Shown here: in pieces, positions 16,625-25,584 of the stretch | How the letters are laid out: every line of letters begins with the position of its first letter | Position numbering within the stretch: the first letter of the stretch is position 1 | Assembly: GCA_016702605.1 (NCBI GenBank) | Contig: JADJDQ010000021.1 | Coordinates: 496,001 to 560,000 of the forward strand | DNA from: Candidatus Intricatilinea gracilis | GTDB taxonomy: Bacteria; Pseudomonadota; Gammaproteobacteria; Burkholderiales; Burkholderiaceae_C | Length of the DNA: 64,000 bases | Direction of reading: 5' to 3' | The notes under the pieces: model-generated | The model's input: only the letters and a program-made list of their open reading frames with translations | Told to the model about the DNA's origin: nothing | The model's database searches: none | Program-made: the position numbers and the translations under genes

Positions 16625-17413
16625 ATGCAAACATTCGTTTACCAGACCCCGGCCAGCGTGGCCGATGCGGCACGCGCAGGAGCTGTCGACGACACCCGTT
16701 TCATCGCTGGCGGTCAGACGCTGCTGGCCTCGATGAAGCTCGGCCTGGCGGCACCGGCGACGCTGGTTGACCTGACCAAGATCGCCGGCCTGACCGGCAT
16801 CACCGTCTCGGCCGGCACCGTCACCATCGGTGCCACCACCACGCATGCCGCCGTGGCTGCCAGCAAGGAAGTGGCCGCCGCCATCCCGGCGCTGGCCGAT
16901 CTGGCCGGCAAGATCGGTGATCGCCAGGTGCGCAACCGCGGCACCATCGGTGGCAGCCTGGCCAACAACGACCCGGCCGCCTGTTACCCGGCCGCCGTGC
17001 TGGCGCTGAACGCGACGATCAACACCGACCGCCGCAGCATCGCTGCCGACGACTTCTTCAAGGGCCTGTACGAGACCGCACTGGCTGCCGGTGAAGTCAT
17101 CACCTCGGTGAGCTTCCCCATTCCTGAAAAGGCCGCCTGGCAGAAGTTCGTGCAGCCGGCCTCGCGCTTCTCGCTGGTCGGAGTGTTCGTCGCCAAGACT
17201 GCATCGGGCCCGCGAGTGGCCGTGACCGGCGCTGGTGCTTGCGTGTTCCGCGCCAGCGGCGTCGAAGCCGCTCTGGCCGCCAACTGGTCGCAAGGTGCTG
17301 CCGCGGGTGTCAAGGTGAGCGCCGATGGCCTGAACAGCGACCTGCACGGCTCGGCGGCCTATCGCGCCGCGCTTATCCCGGTGCTGGCTGGCCGGGCAGT
17401 CGCCGCGGCATAA
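16625..17413 (+). CDS. Molybdenum hydroxylase FAD-binding subunit (CoxM-like)
   Basis: This 262-residue FAD subunit has the two FAD motifs of the family, AGGQTLL (residues ~29-35) and TIGGSLANNDPAA (~109-121), followed by a C-terminal CO_deh_flav_C-like domain. It passes electrons from the [2Fe-2S] clusters to an acceptor, perhaps quinone. CAGGAG lies upstream of the ATG, and the gap to the large subunit gene is 30 nt. A strong intrinsic terminator follows 58 nt after the stop, ending the structural operon. Confidence 0.92.
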   Translation: MQTFVYQTPASVADAARAGAVDDTRFIAGGQTLLASMKLGLAAPATLVDLTKIAGLTGITVSAGTVTIGATTTHAAVAASKEVAAAIPALADLAGKIGDRQVRNRGTIGGSLANNDPAACYPAAVLALNATINTDRRSIAADDFFKGLYETALAAGEVITSVSFPIPEKAAWQKFVQPASRFSLVGVFVAKTASGPRVAVTGAGACVFRASGVEAALAANWSQGAAAGVKVSADGLNSDLHGSAAYRAALIPVLAGRAVAAA

Positions 17414-17471
17414 CGCCGGTTGGCCGGTGCGACGCGGACCATGGTTCGTTAGCATCGGCTGGGCATGAAGC

Positions 17472-17498
17472 AACGGCGCGGTCCTCCGCGCCGTTTTT
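17472..17498 (+). terminator. Intrinsic terminator after the CoxSLM-like genes
   Basis: AACGGCGCGG-TCCT-CCGCGCCGTT forms a perfect 10-bp stem with a 4-nt loop and runs into a T tract (17494-17498). It separates the structural genes from the MoxR/CoxE maturation genes, which must have their own promoter in 17499-17651 or depend on read-through. Confidence 0.88.
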
Positions 17499-17651
17499 CA
17501 TCGCGGCCCGGCGCGTCCCGTCGCAGCGCAGATCGTTGACGGCTGTCGCTGGCTCGCGGCGCTGGTTCACATCCGATCGCACAACGTTTGCTCTGCGCAG
17601 CCTGCCCTCGTCTCCTCGCATCAACGCTTCAGAGCATCACTACCAAGCGTC

Positions 17652-18590
17652 ATGGCCGATTCCAACTTCAGCTTGCCCACCAGCATCGACGAGACCGAAG
17701 CCCGCATGCTGGCGCTCGACTACGTGCCCGAGCGCTCGCTTGCCACCGTCGTGCACCTGGCGCTGCGGCTGGGCCGGCCGGTCTTCCTGGAAGGTGAACC
17801 CGGCACCGGCAAGACCGAGGTGGCCAAGACGCTGGCGGCCATGCTGGGCCGCCCGCTCATCCGCCTGCAATGCCATGAAGGCCTGGACCTGGCAGGCGCC
17901 GCCTATGAATGGAACTACGCGCGCCAGATGCTGGAGATCCGCCTCGCCGAAGGGCAGGGCCTGGACCGTGCGGCGTTGGCAGCCGAACTGTTCAGCGAAC
18001 GCTTCCTGATCAAGCGAGCGCTGTTGCAGAGCATCGACCCGGCCAACCCGGTGGCGCCCGTGCTGCTGATCGACGAACTCGACCGCGCCGACGAGCCGTT
18101 CGAGGCCTTCCTGCTCGAAGTGCTGTCGGACTTCCAGATCACCATCCCCGAGCTTGGCACGATCAAGGCTGCGCAGCCGCCGGTGGTGGTGCTGACCTCG
18201 AACCGTACGCGCGAGATCCACGATGCGGTGAAGCGCCGCTGCCTTTACCACTGGGTCGACTTCCCGACCGTGCGGCGCGAGCTGCAGATCCTGCAAAAAC
18301 GTATGCCGCAACTGCGGCTGGACCTGTCGCGCGAGATCGTGGCCTTCATCCAGGGCCTGCGCAAGCTCGACCTGTACAAGCTGCCCGGCATCGCCGAAAC
18401 ACTCGAATGGAGCCGCGCCCTGCTCGAACTCGACGCCATGGTGCTTGACCCCGAGGTGGTGCAGAACACCCTGGGTGTGCTGCTCAAGTACCAGGACGAC
18501 ATCCAGCGTGTGCAGGGCTCCGAGGCCGCACGGCTGCTGGACGAAGCGCGCATCGCAGCGCGTGGCTTGCAGGAAGCGTCGCGCGCGTGA
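17652..18590 (+). CDS. MoxR-family AAA+ ATPase (CoxD-like)
   Basis: This 312-residue MoxR-type AAA+ ATPase has Walker A GEPGTGKT (residues 48-55), Walker B LLIDELDRAD (~138-147) and the sensor segment VVLTSNRTREI. CoxD in Oligotropha is the model: with the VWA protein CoxE it acts as a chaperone that remodels the Mo active site, adding sulfur and copper. Here the partner enzyme is form II, so the copper step may not apply. It is followed after 27 nt by the VWA gene. No clear ribosome-binding site precedes the ATG. Confidence 0.9.
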   Translation: MADSNFSLPTSIDETEARMLALDYVPERSLATVVHLALRLGRPVFLEGEPGTGKTEVAKTLAAMLGRPLIRLQCHEGLDLAGAAYEWNYARQMLEIRLAEGQGLDRAALAAELFSERFLIKRALLQSIDPANPVAPVLLIDELDRADEPFEAFLLEVLSDFQITIPELGTIKAAQPPVVVLTSNRTREIHDAVKRRCLYHWVDFPTVRRELQILQKRMPQLRLDLSREIVAFIQGLRKLDLYKLPGIAETLEWSRALLELDAMVLDPEVVQNTLGVLLKYQDDIQRVQGSEAARLLDEARIAARGLQEASRA

Positions 18591-18617
18591 CCGGCGCGTG
18601 ATCGAGGTGACCGCGCC

Positions 18618-19883
18618 ATGATGCCCGTCCCGAAACACGAGCAGTTGCCCGGCTACCTGGGCGAAAACGTCATGCACTTCGCCCGCGTGCTGCGCGCCGC
18701 CGGCATGCCGGTGGGCACCGACCGCGTGCTGCTGGCCATCGACGCACTCACCCACGCGGGGCTGGAAAGCCGCCGCGACTTTCACGCCGTGCTGTCGGCC
18801 ACCATGGTCGACCGTGCCGAACACCGCCTGCTGTTCGACCAGGCCTTCCACATCTTCTGGAAGAACCCCGACATCGAAGGCCGCATGCGTGCGCTGCTGC
18901 TGCCCAAGGTGGATGTGTCGGGCATGTTGCCGCCGCCGCCCGAGCACAAGCGCCTGGCGTCGGCCTTCTTTCCCAAGCAGGGCCCGGCGCCCAAGCCCAA
19001 GGAAGAGGCCGAGGACGAGATCAAGATCGAGACCACACTGACCTGGAGCGACCAGGAGGTACTGCGCAAGACCGATTTCGAGACCATGAGCGCCGAGGAA
19101 TGGCGCGCCGCCAAACGCCTGATCGCACAGATGCCGCTGATGTTCGAGCAGTTGCCGACCCGGCGCAGCCGGTTGGCATCCCACCCCGGCCGGGCCGACT
19201 GGCGCGCCAGCCTGCGCGCCATGGCGCGCAGCGGCGGTGAGTTGTGGCAGATGCGCTGGCGCGAGCGGCGCACCAAGCCCGCGCCGCTGGTGGTGCTGGC
19301 CGATATCTCGGGCTCGATGAGCCGGTACTCGCGCATGTTGCTGCACTTCACCCACGCCATGGGTCATGCCGATCTGCGCGTGGCGAGTTTCGTGTTCGGC
19401 ACGCGGCTCACGAATACCAGCCGGCTGATGCGCCAGCGTGACCCGGACGTCGCCGTCTCTCAGGTCACCCGCGAGGTGCAGGACTGGGCCGGTGGCACAC
19501 GCATCAGCGCCTGCCTGCACCAGTTCAACCGGCGCTGGGCGCGCCGTGTGCTGAGTGGTGGTGCCACGGTGCTGTTGATCAGCGACGGCCTCGAGCACGG
19601 CGACACCAGCGCGTTGTCGTTCGAGATGGAACGCCTGGCCAAGAGTTGCCGGCGCCTGGTGTGGCTCAACCCCTTGCTGCGCTACCAGGGCTTCGAGCCG
19701 CGTGCCGCCGGCATCCGGGCCATGTTGCCGCATGTCGACCGATTCCTCAGCGCCCACAACCTCGACAGCCTGCACGACCTGGCGACCGTGCTGGCTTCGC
19801 CCGGTGACGACCGCCGTGCATTGCAGCGCCCTGGCCAGTTGCTCGCCAAGATTCAGACGGCGGCAATGGGCACCAGCTCGTGA
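18618..19883 (+). CDS. VWA-domain protein, CoxE-like
   Basis: This 421-residue cytosolic protein has a helical N-terminal region and a C-terminal VWA domain. The MIDAS motif is DISGS at residues 229-233 (LADISGSMSRYS). MoxR/CoxE pairs form ATPase-chaperone machines for cofactor insertion. GAGGTGA precedes the ATG by 7 nt, and the gene follows the MoxR gene by 27 nt, so they are co-translated. A Pro/Glu-rich linker (residues ~105-140) joins the two halves. Confidence 0.9.
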   Translation: MMPVPKHEQLPGYLGENVMHFARVLRAAGMPVGTDRVLLAIDALTHAGLESRRDFHAVLSATMVDRAEHRLLFDQAFHIFWKNPDIEGRMRALLLPKVDVSGMLPPPPEHKRLASAFFPKQGPAPKPKEEAEDEIKIETTLTWSDQEVLRKTDFETMSAEEWRAAKRLIAQMPLMFEQLPTRRSRLASHPGRADWRASLRAMARSGGELWQMRWRERRTKPAPLVVLADISGSMSRYSRMLLHFTHAMGHADLRVASFVFGTRLTNTSRLMRQRDPDVAVSQVTREVQDWAGGTRISACLHQFNRRWARRVLSGGATVLLISDGLEHGDTSALSFEMERLAKSCRRLVWLNPLLRYQGFEPRAAGIRAMLPHVDRFLSAHNLDSLHDLATVLASPGDDRRALQRPGQLLAKIQTAAMGTSS

Positions 19884-20044
19884 TGCCAGCAGGTGAAGCC
19901 AGTACATGGGGCCAGCTCGTCAGACCGGTAGTCAGGGCCAGTGTTGGTGTGCGCCACGTCTTGACCCGTCCGCCTGATTGAAGTTGTCGCGCCCGTCGCC
20001 CAGCATCCGAATCCAGCCCCCGAATCAAACTCCGAGACAGCACC

Positions 20045-20620
20045 ATGGAACTCAGCAGCACCCAAGCCTTACCCGTGTCGCAGGCCATCGCCTGGGCCGC
20101 CCTCAACGACACCAGCCTGTTGCAGCAGGCCATTCCCGGTTGTGAAGGCATCACCGAGATTGGTGAGAACGACTACGAAGTCATCGTTGTCGCGGCCATC
20201 GGCCCGGTGAAGGCCAAGTTCAAGGGCAAGCTCAAGCTCAATGACATCACGCCGCCGACCTCGTACACGCTGGCCTTCGAAGGGCAGGGTGGTGCGGCCG
20301 GCCACGGCAAGGGCAGCGCCGAGGTGCGCCTCGAATCGACTGGCGAGAACGAAACCACCCTGCACTACACAGCACACGCCACGGTGGGCGGCAAGATCGC
20401 CCAGATCGGCTCACGCCTGATCGACATGGCCGCGCAGAAGATGGCCAAGGAGTTCTTCGAGAAGTTCACCGCCGTGTTGATCGAACGCCAGGCGCCGCCG
20501 CCGTCCGAGTCCGACGGCTCGATCGTGGACGACGCCGAGTCGACCGACGAAGGTGACGGCGGCGCCGGAGGCGACGGTCAGAAGAAGGGGTGGTTCAAGA
20601 AGCTGATCGGCAAGGGCTGA
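20045..20620 (+). CDS. CoxG-like SRPBCC-family protein
   Basis: This 191-residue protein belongs to the CoxG family of the SRPBCC fold, residues ~1-145 (LLQQAIPGCEGITEIGENDY, VKAKFKGKL). It has an acidic, Gly-rich tail and a basic Lys-rich end (KKGWFKKLIGKG). CoxG helps anchor CO dehydrogenase to the membrane in Oligotropha; the C-terminal amphipathic tail fits such a role. It closes the molybdenum hydroxylase cluster and is convergent with the PBP gene. Confidence 0.87.
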   Translation: MELSSTQALPVSQAIAWAALNDTSLLQQAIPGCEGITEIGENDYEVIVVAAIGPVKAKFKGKLKLNDITPPTSYTLAFEGQGGAAGHGKGSAEVRLESTGENETTLHYTAHATVGGKIAQIGSRLIDMAAQKMAKEFFEKFTAVLIERQAPPPSESDGSIVDDAESTDEGDGGAGGDGQKKGWFKKLIGKG

Positions 20621-20665
20621 ACGACGGCCCGGCCACAAGGAGCAGGAGTGGCCTCAGCAACGGCG

Positions 20666-20691
20666 CGTGCCGCGCGGCTTGGCGCGGCACG
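20666..20691. terminator. Hairpin between convergent coxG-like and PBP genes
   Basis: CGTGCCGCGC-GGCTTG-GCGCGGCACG is a perfect 10-bp stem with a 6-nt loop. It lies between two convergent genes and lacks T tracts on either side. It could act as a bidirectional termination or mRNA-end hairpin. Confidence 0.5.
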
Positions 20692-20745
20692 ACGCTATGT
20701 GACGCAATGGGCGGCGCCGAGCCTCACTGTTGCGCATGCCGACAC

Positions 20746-23700
20746 TCAGTGTGTCTTCGACTCGAGCCGGGTCTTGGTCAGGCCGCCCGAGGCCAGCGGG
20801 GCGTCGGCCATCGGGGTGGCTGCGATGGTGGTGCCGGGTAGTGATCTGGCCATTGGCATCGGGGGCACCGACGCCTGGGCGATCGGCGGCACGGCGCGGC
20901 CTTCGGCGCCGCAGCTGCGGCCTTCGAGCATGGGGATGAGTGTGGGCGCCAGCGTCTTGAGCAGCTGTGTCGGCATGGCGCTTGTGAACTTGTATTTCTC
21001 GGCCCAGGGCTCACCCACGTAGACCATCATGGTGCCGAAGTAGCGGTCACCGATCATGAACATGAAGGTGCCCGAGCGGCTCACCACATGAGACGAGATC
21101 ACCGCGCCGCCCTTGGCGAAGACTTCGTAGCGGTGGTCACCCGTGCCGGTCTTGCCGCCGATGGGTACCACGCTGCCGTCGCCGAGCTTGAGTACACCCT
21201 TGAGGCGCCGCGCCGTTCCGTTCTCGACCACATTGAACAGCGCTTCGCGGGCCACCTGGGCGACCTCGCGTTCGAGCACCCGTTCGGCCTTGCCGCCCTG
21301 TTGGTCGAGGCGCGTTTCGTACGGCGTGCCACCGGCGAACTGCAGTGAGCCGATACGTGCCAGCGGCTTGCGCATGCCGTCGTTGATGATGATGCCCATC
21401 AACTCGGCCAACGCCGATGGCCGATCGCCCGAGGCACCCAGCGCCGTGGCGTACGAGGGGGTCAGGCTGTCGAAGGGGTACCCCGTACGAGCCCATGCCT
21501 TCTGGATCTCGGCGAAACCGTCCTGCTCGGCCATGACACGGATGCGCGAGTCCTGCCCGCCGCGCATGCTGGGGCGCATCAGCCAGGCGTACGACTGCTG
21601 GCGCAACTCGGCGCTGGCGGCCAGTGCTTCGCCCAGGGTGCCTTCGGGATGATCGTTCTGCCAGCCGACGATCCACAGCTCCATGGCGTTGACACCGGCC
21701 ACGCCGGCACGTTCGGCAAAACTCAGCTTCGTGTATTGGTCGCGCAGGTTTTGTGCAGCCTTGGCGGTGAGTTTGCTTTCGGGCAGGCGCTGGGCCACGA
21801 AGGCCATCAACTCGTCGGTGCTGGCCTCGGGCTTGATGGCCATGTAGAAGGCGGCCAGGCGCGACGGCGACCGCGTCTTGAAGCTGGCGAGCACGGTATC
21901 CAGCCGCTCGCTGGGATTCAGCGAGCGGTACTTGCGCCAGAAGCTCGACATGAAAACCTTGCCTTCGGTGTCGGCAAAACGCTTCAGGTAAGCCGTGCGC
22001 CGAGCCTCGTCGATATCGCCGTTGGCAACTGCAGCGATCTCGGGTTGCTTGTAGACGACGTGGTGCACCACGTCACGCATCAACCGCACGAACACCAGGT
22101 TGACCGACTGGCGCAGCGCATCGCGCACAGTCATCACCTTGCCGTTGTCTTCCTTGTCGAAGTTCTCGAAGTGATGCACACCGCCGCCGGTGAAGAAGGC
22201 TTCGTAGGGGCTGGCCGAGTAGGTGCGCATCATGGCTGCGTCGAGCATGGCACGCAGGGTGCGGGCCTTGGCGTCCTTGTGCTCCTGCAACCAGCCCTTG
22301 CCCCACAGGCCCAGCAAGTTCTTGCCGCTCACCGGCACGGCGGCCAGCTGTTTGGGGTCGAGCTCGGCCCACATCTTGTGCATCTCGGCCACCTGTTCGA
22401 GATAGGTCACCAGGGTGCGGAACTTGGCGGTCGAGCCCAGGTCGAGTTTGGTGCCTTCGTTCAGGTCGAAAGGTTGGTCGAGGTTGTCGGTCTGCACCCG
22501 CAACAGGTTGGCGCCGGCGGTGCGTTCGAACAAGGTGAAGCTCACCATGAGCTTGCTCGAATCGTCACCCGCACTCAACAGGTGTTCGCCGTACAGGCCC
22601 GAGGCCTTGGCGAACCCGGGATCGTTGAGGTTGCGCAACATGCGTGTGGCGGCGGCCTGCACCTCACCGTCGAGGTTGGTGGCCGCGACCAGGTCGAGCC
22701 GGTCGACGTCATAGCTGCGCGAGACCTTGAGCAAGCTGCCCAGCTTGCTGCGCACGGTGGTGCTGGCCTTGCGGTCGACGAAGTTGGCCACGGTGTCGAC
22801 ACCGTTCTGGCTGGCCTTCTCGAGCTTGGCCTCGAGTGCGGCGTCACGCAATGCGGGTGGAATCAATCCTGCGGTGGCCATGACCCGGATGTAGCGGTCG
22901 GTCAGTTCACCCAGGTCCTCGTGGCCGTCCTGCAGGTAATACGAGGGCCGGCGCTGAGCCACCATGAGTGACAGGGCCTGCTTGAACGCCAGCGCCTGCT
23001 CATCGATCACCGCTTGCTTGAAGGCCTTGGCGCGAAAACGTTTGGGGTCGATGGTGAGCGGGCGATCGTCGGCCACCGGCTGCGAGAGCAGGCGGTTGAT
23101 CTCGCCGATGTCGCGGCCGTACCAGGCCCACAGGCCGTCACCCATGCCGTTGACTTCACCGAAGCCGGCGCGCGCCGACAGCGGCACGGTGTTGAGGTAG
23201 TCGACCACCAGCTGCTGGCGCCAGGCCAGGGTATCGCGCCCGTCGACATAGGCTCGCAGCGAGGCCGAGGCCATCTGATGCCATTTCTCGCGCATCGAAT
23301 CGGTGCGGCCTTCGGGCGAGTGGCGGTACTTCTCGATCTGGGTGGCGAGCGTGCTGCCGCCAGGACTGCGCTGACCCGAGGTGACCAGCGTGGCGGCGCG
23401 TTCGATCACGGCCTTGCCCAGGCGGTCCCATTCGAGCGCGGGGTTGCGGGTGCGGTGTTCGTCGTCGAGCAGTTCGCGGTTCTCGATGTAGAGCAAGGCG
23501 TCGACCAGCAGCCGCGGCACGTTCTCGAACTCTTCGTAGATGCGCTGCGGATAACGCGCCGAGAACAGACGGTCGCCGCGGCAGTCACGCACCTCCAGGC
23601 CGGCCTGGCTCTTTTCGCGGTAGGCCGGAAACAGGCCGATGTCGCTGTATGACACCAGCTTGGCCGACATGCGCGCCTGCCCGGTCACTGCAAACCCCTG

Positions 23701-24039
23701 GTTCTTGAGCAGACCGACGAATTCGGGCAGCTGGGTGTAGCCCATGCGCAGGTCGTACGGTCCGGCACCTGGGAACCGGACCTCGTCTTTATCGGCTTCG
23801 CCAGGCTTGACTTCGTAATTGAGCTGGCCGGCCAGGGCACCGATGGCCACCGACTGCAGCCGCGACGACGACATCTCGTGCGCGAGTGCCCACACCGCCA
23901 GGCCGATCACGGCCATCGGCATGCCGGTTTTCACCCACCGCTTCGATCCGTGGCGGCGCCAGCCCTCGCGCAGTCGCGCGGGCAGACCGGGCCTGTTCCG
24001 GGTGGGTTGCTCGGTGGTCTGGGACTCGGTGTGGGACAC
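20746..24039 (-). CDS. Class A penicillin-binding protein, unusually long
   Basis: This 1097-residue bifunctional peptidoglycan synthase starts with GTG. A single membrane anchor is near residues 37-55. The glycosyltransferase 51 domain follows (YIENRELLD ~185; GGSTLATQIEK ~226). The transpeptidase triad is present: STAK near 533, SVN near 645 and KTGTG near 960. The distance between SxN and KTG (~315 residues) is longer than usual, so the transpeptidase has an insertion, and the whole protein exceeds the 750-850 residues typical of PBP1. It is not mrcA or mrcB by context and may be a specialised PBP. The hairpin at 20666-20691 follows the stop. Confidence 0.87.
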   Translation of the reverse strand: MSHTESQTTEQPTRNRPGLPARLREGWRRHGSKRWVKTGMPMAVIGLAVWALAHEMSSSRLQSVAIGALAGQLNYEVKPGEADKDEVRFPGAGPYDLRMGYTQLPEFVGLLKNQGFAVTGQARMSAKLVSYSDIGLFPAYREKSQAGLEVRDCRGDRLFSARYPQRIYEEFENVPRLLVDALLYIENRELLDDEHRTRNPALEWDRLGKAVIERAATLVTSGQRSPGGSTLATQIEKYRHSPEGRTDSMREKWHQMASASLRAYVDGRDTLAWRQQLVVDYLNTVPLSARAGFGEVNGMGDGLWAWYGRDIGEINRLLSQPVADDRPLTIDPKRFRAKAFKQAVIDEQALAFKQALSLMVAQRRPSYYLQDGHEDLGELTDRYIRVMATAGLIPPALRDAALEAKLEKASQNGVDTVANFVDRKASTTVRSKLGSLLKVSRSYDVDRLDLVAATNLDGEVQAAATRMLRNLNDPGFAKASGLYGEHLLSAGDDSSKLMVSFTLFERTAGANLLRVQTDNLDQPFDLNEGTKLDLGSTAKFRTLVTYLEQVAEMHKMWAELDPKQLAAVPVSGKNLLGLWGKGWLQEHKDAKARTLRAMLDAAMMRTYSASPYEAFFTGGGVHHFENFDKEDNGKVMTVRDALRQSVNLVFVRLMRDVVHHVVYKQPEIAAVANGDIDEARRTAYLKRFADTEGKVFMSSFWRKYRSLNPSERLDTVLASFKTRSPSRLAAFYMAIKPEASTDELMAFVAQRLPESKLTAKAAQNLRDQYTKLSFAERAGVAGVNAMELWIVGWQNDHPEGTLGEALAASAELRQQSYAWLMRPSMRGGQDSRIRVMAEQDGFAEIQKAWARTGYPFDSLTPSYATALGASGDRPSALAELMGIIINDGMRKPLARIGSLQFAGGTPYETRLDQQGGKAERVLEREVAQVAREALFNVVENGTARRLKGVLKLGDGSVVPIGGKTGTGDHRYEVFAKGGAVISSHVVSRSGTFMFMIGDRYFGTMMVYVGEPWAEKYKFTSAMPTQLLKTLAPTLIPMLEGRSCGAEGRAVPPIAQASVPPMPMARSLPGTTIAATPMADAPLASGGLTKTRLESKTH

Positions 24040-24406
24040 GTCTGCCTCGTCGTTCTGTCGAAGTCGCCAACATACCTTTGAGCGGAAACCCTTGTGCGTG
24101 ATTCCTGCGCTCCCGGTGCCCGCTTGATGTCAGGCAGTGGCGGGGGGAGCACAAATCCCCCGGTTCGAGGGGGGCGGTTTCAGTGTGCGGAGTGGCCCAG
24201 CGAAGTGCTGGGCCCTGGCCGCCCGACCACCTGTGCGTCATGGGTTTGCCGTGGTTGTTGCGGCGCATTGTGGAGGCGCCTCAGCGCTGCGCAAGTGCCG
24301 TTACAGCGGTGGTTTCGTCTTGCTGTAACTGCAAAATCTTGCGCACATGTCGAGCGACTGGGCTTGACGTCGATCGCCTGCGTCGGTGATCGGCAAGCGC
24401 CCACTG
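24040..24406. other. Gap upstream of the PBP gene, with a long hairpin
   Basis: I see no credible gene in this 367-bp stretch. It contains a perfect 8-bp inverted repeat GTTACAGC-N14-GCTGTAAC (24300-24329) and a smaller hairpin CCCCC-GGTTCGA-GGGGG near 24155-24173. Neither has a T tract. The PBP promoter must lie here or upstream of the small membrane protein. Confidence 0.45.
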
Positions 24407-24616
24407 TCAATCCCGGGCCATGCCGGGCAATGTGGCGAGCAGTGCGGCAGCAATGAGCGCCAGCGCCAGCGGAATCTCGACCAACAAGGCGGCGACGGAG
24501 GTCAACTGCCGCCAGCGCCGATGGCGCACAGCCACGTCGGCCTGCACTGGATCGGTTTGTCGCGATTGCACCTGCGATGCGCTGTTGGCAGGCGAAACGT
24601 GTGAGTCGGTCTTCAT
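24407..24616 (-). CDS. Small single-pass membrane protein
   Basis: This 69-residue ORF has a polar N-terminal half (MKTDSHVSPANSASQ) and one hydrophobic C-terminal helix (LTSVAALLVEIPLALALIAA). An AGGGGG ribosome-binding site lies 5 nt before the ATG, which is the best evidence that it is real. I do not recognise a family. It sits alone between the PBP and OmpW genes on the same strand. Confidence 0.5.
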   Translation of the reverse strand: MKTDSHVSPANSASQVQSRQTDPVQADVAVRHRRWRQLTSVAALLVEIPLALALIAAALLATLPGMARD

Positions 24617-24814
24617 GGAACCCCCTGGCGACAGCGCTTTGCACGCGGCGTGCGCACGACTGCCTGCGCTTGATTTGCAGCAAGTCACGTGCCGGGGGGT
24701 GTCTGCTGGAGTGCCGCACAGTTGTCGACCCAGCGCGTTCACCGCAGGCCCCGTGCTGAGGCATGCGGTGCTCACGCCAGGTTGCGCGCGTTGGGCCCAT
24801 GCACCCAAACGAAG

Positions 24815-24844
24815 CGGGCCGGCAAACTCCCGTTTGCCGGCCCG
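24815..24844 (-). terminator. Terminator hairpin after ompW
   Basis: CGGGCCGGCAAAC-TCCC-GTTTGCCGGCCCG is a perfect 13-bp stem with a 4-nt loop, 24 nt past the ompW stop. The following minus-strand bases (CTTCGTTTGGG) are only weakly T-rich, but the position and stem strength argue for transcription termination. Confidence 0.7.
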
Positions 24845-24868
24845 GTGGCGGTTTGCCAGCGACTGGCG

Positions 24869-25561
24869 TCAGAACTTGTAGCCCACGCCTACTGTGTAAC
24901 TGTCCGGGTTGAGCGTGATGTCGATGGTCTGGCCGGTGGACAAGGTGGCCTTGGTTTTCAGCAGCGTCTTGGCATAACAGGCGTCGAGCGACCAGCGCGG
25001 ACTGATCGCCAGGCTGGCACCGATCTGGAAGGTGGCACCCAGTCGCGAGTCGACCTTCATCGTCGTCGGGCTGGCGGGTGAACCGCCGGTCAGCGCCGTC
25101 AAGGCCGCCGTGGTGTTCTCCTTGAAGAACTTGGCGTACGTCAGCCCGGCGCCCAGGTACGGCCGCACCTGGGCCGACGCGGTGCCGAAGCGGTATTGCC
25201 CGAGCAGCGTGATCGGCAAGGCCTGGACGTTACCGATCTTGCCGGCACCGGCGATGGCGCCCGCGCCCACGATCTCGTGCTTGAACGGCAACGCCACCGG
25301 CAGGTCGACCGAAAGGTTGTCACTCACCATGTAGGTGATGCCACCCGAGAGTTGGCTGTTCGAGCCCACATCGATCTTGGTGCTGGCCAAGCTGGGTGCC
25401 GTCAGGTCGCCGCTTTCGGTCTGGGGCTTGATCATGGTGGCGCCAGCGCGCAGCAACATACTGCCGGTGCTCTGGGCATGGGCCGACACGGCCGCGCCGG
25501 CCAGCAGGGCCCCGGTGACGCATACCTTGCGGATGATGTGAGGCGTTGTTGTGGTCGTCAT
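24869..25561 (-). CDS. ompW: OmpW-family outer membrane protein
   Basis: This 230-residue protein has a signal peptide ending near AHAQ (residue 29), then an 8-strand beta-barrel with OmpW motifs: QVRPYLGAGLTYAKFF, ATFQIGASLAISPRWSLDACY and a C-terminal aromatic residue (VGVGYKF). OmpW proteins form narrow hydrophobic channels. AAGGAGACG precedes the ATG. The gene lies 23 nt downstream of the GDSL lipoprotein gene, so the two may share a transcript. Confidence 0.88.
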   Translation of the reverse strand: MTTTTTPHIIRKVCVTGALLAGAAVSAHAQSTGSMLLRAGATMIKPQTESGDLTAPSLASTKIDVGSNSQLSGGITYMVSDNLSVDLPVALPFKHEIVGAGAIAGAGKIGNVQALPITLLGQYRFGTASAQVRPYLGAGLTYAKFFKENTTAALTALTGGSPASPTTMKVDSRLGATFQIGASLAISPRWSLDACYAKTLLKTKATLSTGQTIDITLNPDSYTVGVGYKF

Positions 25562-25584
25562 GGTCGTCTCCTTGTTGTCGTCGA

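Noticed and set aside
24155..24175. tRNA T-arm-like hairpin with GTTCGA
   Set aside because: The loop does not begin with TTC after the stem, and no acceptor, D or anticodon arm can be fitted.
24180..24800. 206-codon minus-strand frame upstream of the PBP gene
   Set aside because: Highly basic, no fold signals, and overlaps the more credible small membrane ORF with a ribosome-binding site.
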